Shown in pieces: positions 5,392 through 7,333 of a DNA stretch of 7,333 nt (positions are counted from its first letter, which is position 1; each line of letters begins with the position of its first letter). The stretch lies in contig CAMYJM010000233.1 of the NCBI GenBank assembly GCA_947258635.1, forward strand, positions 8,994 through 16,326, given 5' to 3'. A program made the translations under genes and the position numbers. The notes under the pieces were generated by a model. That model did not search any database. It was not told where the DNA came from and saw nothing but the letters and a program-made list of their open reading frames with translations. The stretch comes from an uncultured Acidimicrobiaceae bacterium (lineage in GTDB: Bacteria; Actinomycetota; Acidimicrobiia; Spongiisociales; UBA5794).

Positions 5392-7333
5392 GTGAAAGAT
5401 TCCTTCAGTTTTCCAGAGTCGATTGACACCGCACGGTTCTCGATCGCTCGCAAGGGCTATGACAAGAGAGAGGTTCGCGACTATCTCCAGGAGCTGGAGA
5501 CCGCGTTTCGTGACCTCGAGGCCTGGTCGCGCAAGGCCAAGGCTCAGCTGGCCGAGGCCGAGGAGCGGGCGTCGGTATCGGAGGCGGACGCCGACGGGTC
5601 TGTCGACGATGCCATGTTTGCCGTGTTCGACGCGAAAGACAGGATCCTCGACAAGGCACGCCGCCGTGCCGAGAAGATCGAAGCCGAGGCGCTCGAGGAA
5701 GCTGAGGCGATCAAGGCCCGCGCCGTCCGACTCAGCGGTGATGCAGATCCCGACGACATGCTGGCGGCGGCGCGCGAGGAAGCCGCCGACATAATCGAAA
5801 GGGCAAGGCGCGAGGCCGCCCGGTCGAGCGCCGACGACGTGAGCGCCCTGCAGCGCGAAATGGCGCAGAAGGACCAGCAACTTGCGTCGATGCGAGGCCA
5901 GTTAGTCGCCAGCGAGGGCGCCGGCGGGTCCGGTGACCCGGATCTTGTGGCAGAGGCCCAGGCGCAGGCCGATCGAATCGTCCGCGAGGCGCGCGAGCGT
6001 GCCTCCGGGATAATTGCCGCCGCCGAAGCCAACCAGGCGACCGCCGGCGGCGAGGACGCCTTCGCCATCGTCGAGGCGGCCAAGGCCGAAGCCGCCGCCG
6101 TCGAGTCGCGGGCACAGCTATTGCGGACTACGGCCGAGCAGCTGCTTGCGGATGCCGAGGCGAAGTTCGCCGCGGCTCAGCAAGCCCTCGAGTCCGCCGA
6201 GGCGCGGGATTCCATGGCCTCCACCGGATTCGCAGACATTTCCGACGACGCCCTGCTAGCAGGAATGGGGAGTGAGCTCCGTGCGGTCCACGACCAGGTC
6301 GAGCAACGCCGCAACGAGCTGACGGAGCTGCACAACGCAGTCGAAGAGCGCCGGACGGAATTGATGCATGCCCACGATGCCACCGAGGAGCGCCGAGCCG
6401 AGCTGGCAGACATCGAGGCTGCCGTCGAGGAGCGTCGGCTCGAGCTGCGTGAAGCGTTCGAAGCCGTCGAAGCCCAGCGGGAGGAGGCTCGGCAAGTTGC
6501 CGAGCAGCTCGCCGCCGACTCCGACGGGATGGCGGGCGATGCCGGTGCCGAGCGCACCCGGATTCTCACCGAGGCTCGCGAGGAAGCGGCGCTGCTGGCA
6601 GCCGAGTTCACGAGAGAGGCAGAAGAGACCAAACAGCAGCTCGAGGCCGAGGTGGCCGCGGTTCGCCAATCTCTGTCGGAGCTGAGCACTCAGCAGAACG
6701 AACTGAGCGTCGCCGAGGGCCGCGCCGGTGACATCGTCGCGGCAGCCGAGGCAGCCGCCGAGGAGATGAGGGCGCGAGCCCAAGACGAAGCCACCCGCAT
6801 CCGGGAAGACGCAATGCGGATGCTCGCCGAAGCAGAGCGCGAGAAAGCCGCGGTACGCGAGCAGACCGCCGCCGCCGACAACGCAGCCGCGGAAGCGTTC
6901 CAGGCGCAGATCGCCGATCTCGAGGGCCAGATGGCCGAGCTTCAGACGGCGCGTGACAAGGACCGAAAGCACTCGGCGGCTTGGTCCGAGGTGGTCGATG
7001 AAATGAAGGTCCAGGTGGCCGAGCTCACATCGAACCTCGAGGCCAAGGAGGCCGAGCTGGCGACGAAGTCGGCTGAGGGGGCGGAGCGGGTTGCCGGGTT
7101 CGAGGGTGAGCTGGCTGAGGTGTCGTCGCGGCTCGCGGCGAGGAACGCCGAGTTTGATTCCGCTACGGCCGATCTGAGGCAGGAGTCCGAGGTTCTGGCC
7201 GGTCGGGTGGCTGAGCTTCATGACCAGCTCGAGGCCAGGAACGTCGAGTTGGAGGCACAGACGTCGCAAACGGCTGAGGCGGCGGACCAGGCTGCCGAGT
7301 TGCAGCGTCAGCTGGCCGACGTCTCGTCCCAGC
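5392..7333 (+). CDS. DivIVA-domain long coiled-coil protein (N-terminal 647 residues; cut by right edge)
   Basis: Not a known named gene, but the N-terminus is DivIVA-like. Residues about 13-40 contain ARFSIARKGYDKREVRDYL, matching the GY-x(3)-EV-x(2)-(F/Y)L pattern of DivIVA/Wag31 N-terminal domains, which bind curved membrane at poles and septa. The rest is almost entirely Ala/Glu/Arg-rich helix with no transmembrane segment or cysteine seen. Residues about 80-240 hold hendecad-like AxxIxxxAxxxA segments (for example ADRIVREARERASGII). Residues 304-373 hold five exact-length 14-residue repeats (EERRxEL...), and from 517 imperfect 32-residue repeats run to the edge. The frame is open from 5392 to 7332 without a stop. 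GTG 5392 is preferred because the DivIVA motif begins soon after; no ribosome-binding site is visible, so it may be leaderless. Size and layout recall streptomycete polarity proteins such as Scy. The role in polar growth, division or cytoskeletal scaffolding is inferred. Confidence 0.82.
   Translation, partial: MKDSFSFPESIDTARFSIARKGYDKREVRDYLQELETAFRDLEAWSRKAKAQLAEAEERASVSEADADGSVDDAMFAVFDAKDRILDKARRRAEKIEAEALEEAEAIKARAVRLSGDADPDDMLAAAREEAADIIERARREAARSSADDVSALQREMAQKDQQLASMRGQLVASEGAGGSGDPDLVAEAQAQADRIVREARERASGIIAAAEANQATAGGEDAFAIVEAAKAEAAAVESRAQLLRTTAEQLLADAEAKFAAAQQALESAEARDSMASTGFADISDDALLAGMGSELRAVHDQVEQRRNELTELHNAVEERRTELMHAHDATEERRAELADIEAAVEERRLELREAFEAVEAQREEARQVAEQLAADSDGMAGDAGAERTRILTEAREEAALLAAEFTREAEETKQQLEAEVAAVRQSLSELSTQQNELSVAEGRAGDIVAAAEAAAEEMRARAQDEATRIREDAMRMLAEAEREKAAVREQTAAADNAAAEAFQAQIADLEGQMAELQTARDKDRKHSAAWSEVVDEMKVQVAELTSNLEAKEAELATKSAEGAERVAGFEGELAEVSSRLAARNAEFDSATADLRQESEVLAGRVAELHDQLEARNVELEAQTSQTAEAADQAAELQRQLADVSSQ
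6301..6510 (+). repeat. Five in-phase 42-nt (14-residue) repeats within the coiled-coil gene
   Basis: Units start at 6301, 6343, 6385, 6427 and 6469. Translations begin EQRRNEL, EERRTEL, EERRAEL, EERRLEL and EAQREEA; the first four end in a hydrophobic or small residue pair (AV, AT, AV, AV). Spacing is exactly two heptads with no indels. The DNA is diverged at third positions (for example GAA GAG CGC CGG versus GAG GAG CGT CGG), so the duplication is not recent or is under codon drift with protein conservation. Confidence 0.8.
6940..7333 (+). repeat. Imperfect 96-nt (32-residue) repeats at the visible end of the coiled-coil gene
   Basis: Units begin at 6940, 7036, 7132 and 7228, each 96 nt apart. 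Units from 7036 on start with LEAKEAEL, LAARNAEF and LEARNVEL. Each is preceded by a VAEL/LAEV element (VAELTSN, LAEVSSR, VAELHDQ). The last unit appears to be 35 residues, since LADVSSQ comes three residues later than expected. The array probably continues beyond the window. Confidence 0.6.

Noticed and set aside
6256..7269. Antisense frame (337 codons) opposite the coiled-coil gene
   Set aside because: Produced by repetitive GAG/GCC codons read backwards (Leu/Arg/Gly-rich). No start signal or motif.

Overview
This window looks like chromosomal DNA from a high-GC actinobacterium. Codons mostly end in G or C, one start is GTG, divergent genes appear to begin without leaders just after TAnnnT boxes, and the last gene is a DivIVA-type coiled-coil protein. 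I cannot fix the lineage. An uncultured Acidimicrobiia-like organism is a guess. I see no phage, transposon, CRISPR, tRNA or rRNA.

Layout: positions 1-989 hold the first 330 residues of an aerobic glycerol-3-phosphate dehydrogenase (glpD) on the minus strand, running off the left edge. A 70-bp divergent spacer follows, with a TAnnnT box a few bases before each start codon. On the plus strand come an intact phospho-sugar mutase (1060-2787), a class I fructose-bisphosphate aldolase of the FbaB/DhnA type (2856-3774, broken), an ATP-type phosphoenolpyruvate carboxykinase (3863-5304, broken), and an N-terminal DivIVA-like protein with a very long coiled coil (from GTG 5392, open to the right edge). 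A 28-bp hairpin-forming tandem repeat lies between aldolase and carboxykinase. No gene-free stretch exceeds about 90 bp.

The first four genes fit one theme. PEP carboxykinase makes PEP from oxaloacetate, GlpD delivers dihydroxyacetone phosphate from glycerol, aldolase condenses triose phosphates, and the mutase interconverts hexose-6- and hexose-1-phosphates for glycogen or wall sugars. This is a gluconeogenic neighbourhood. The DivIVA-like gene belongs to polar growth or cell division and seems unrelated.

The main surprise is that the aldolase and carboxykinase genes both change reading frame inside a conserved region, and in both the conserved residues flanking the junction are too close together. 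About 40 residues seem missing from the aldolase and about 30 from the carboxykinase. This suggests two separate out-of-frame internal deletions about 1.2 kb apart, either real lesions or assembly errors. I found no convincing evidence of a wholly new system. The repeat architecture of the terminal coiled-coil protein and the intergenic repeat are the other items worth checking.
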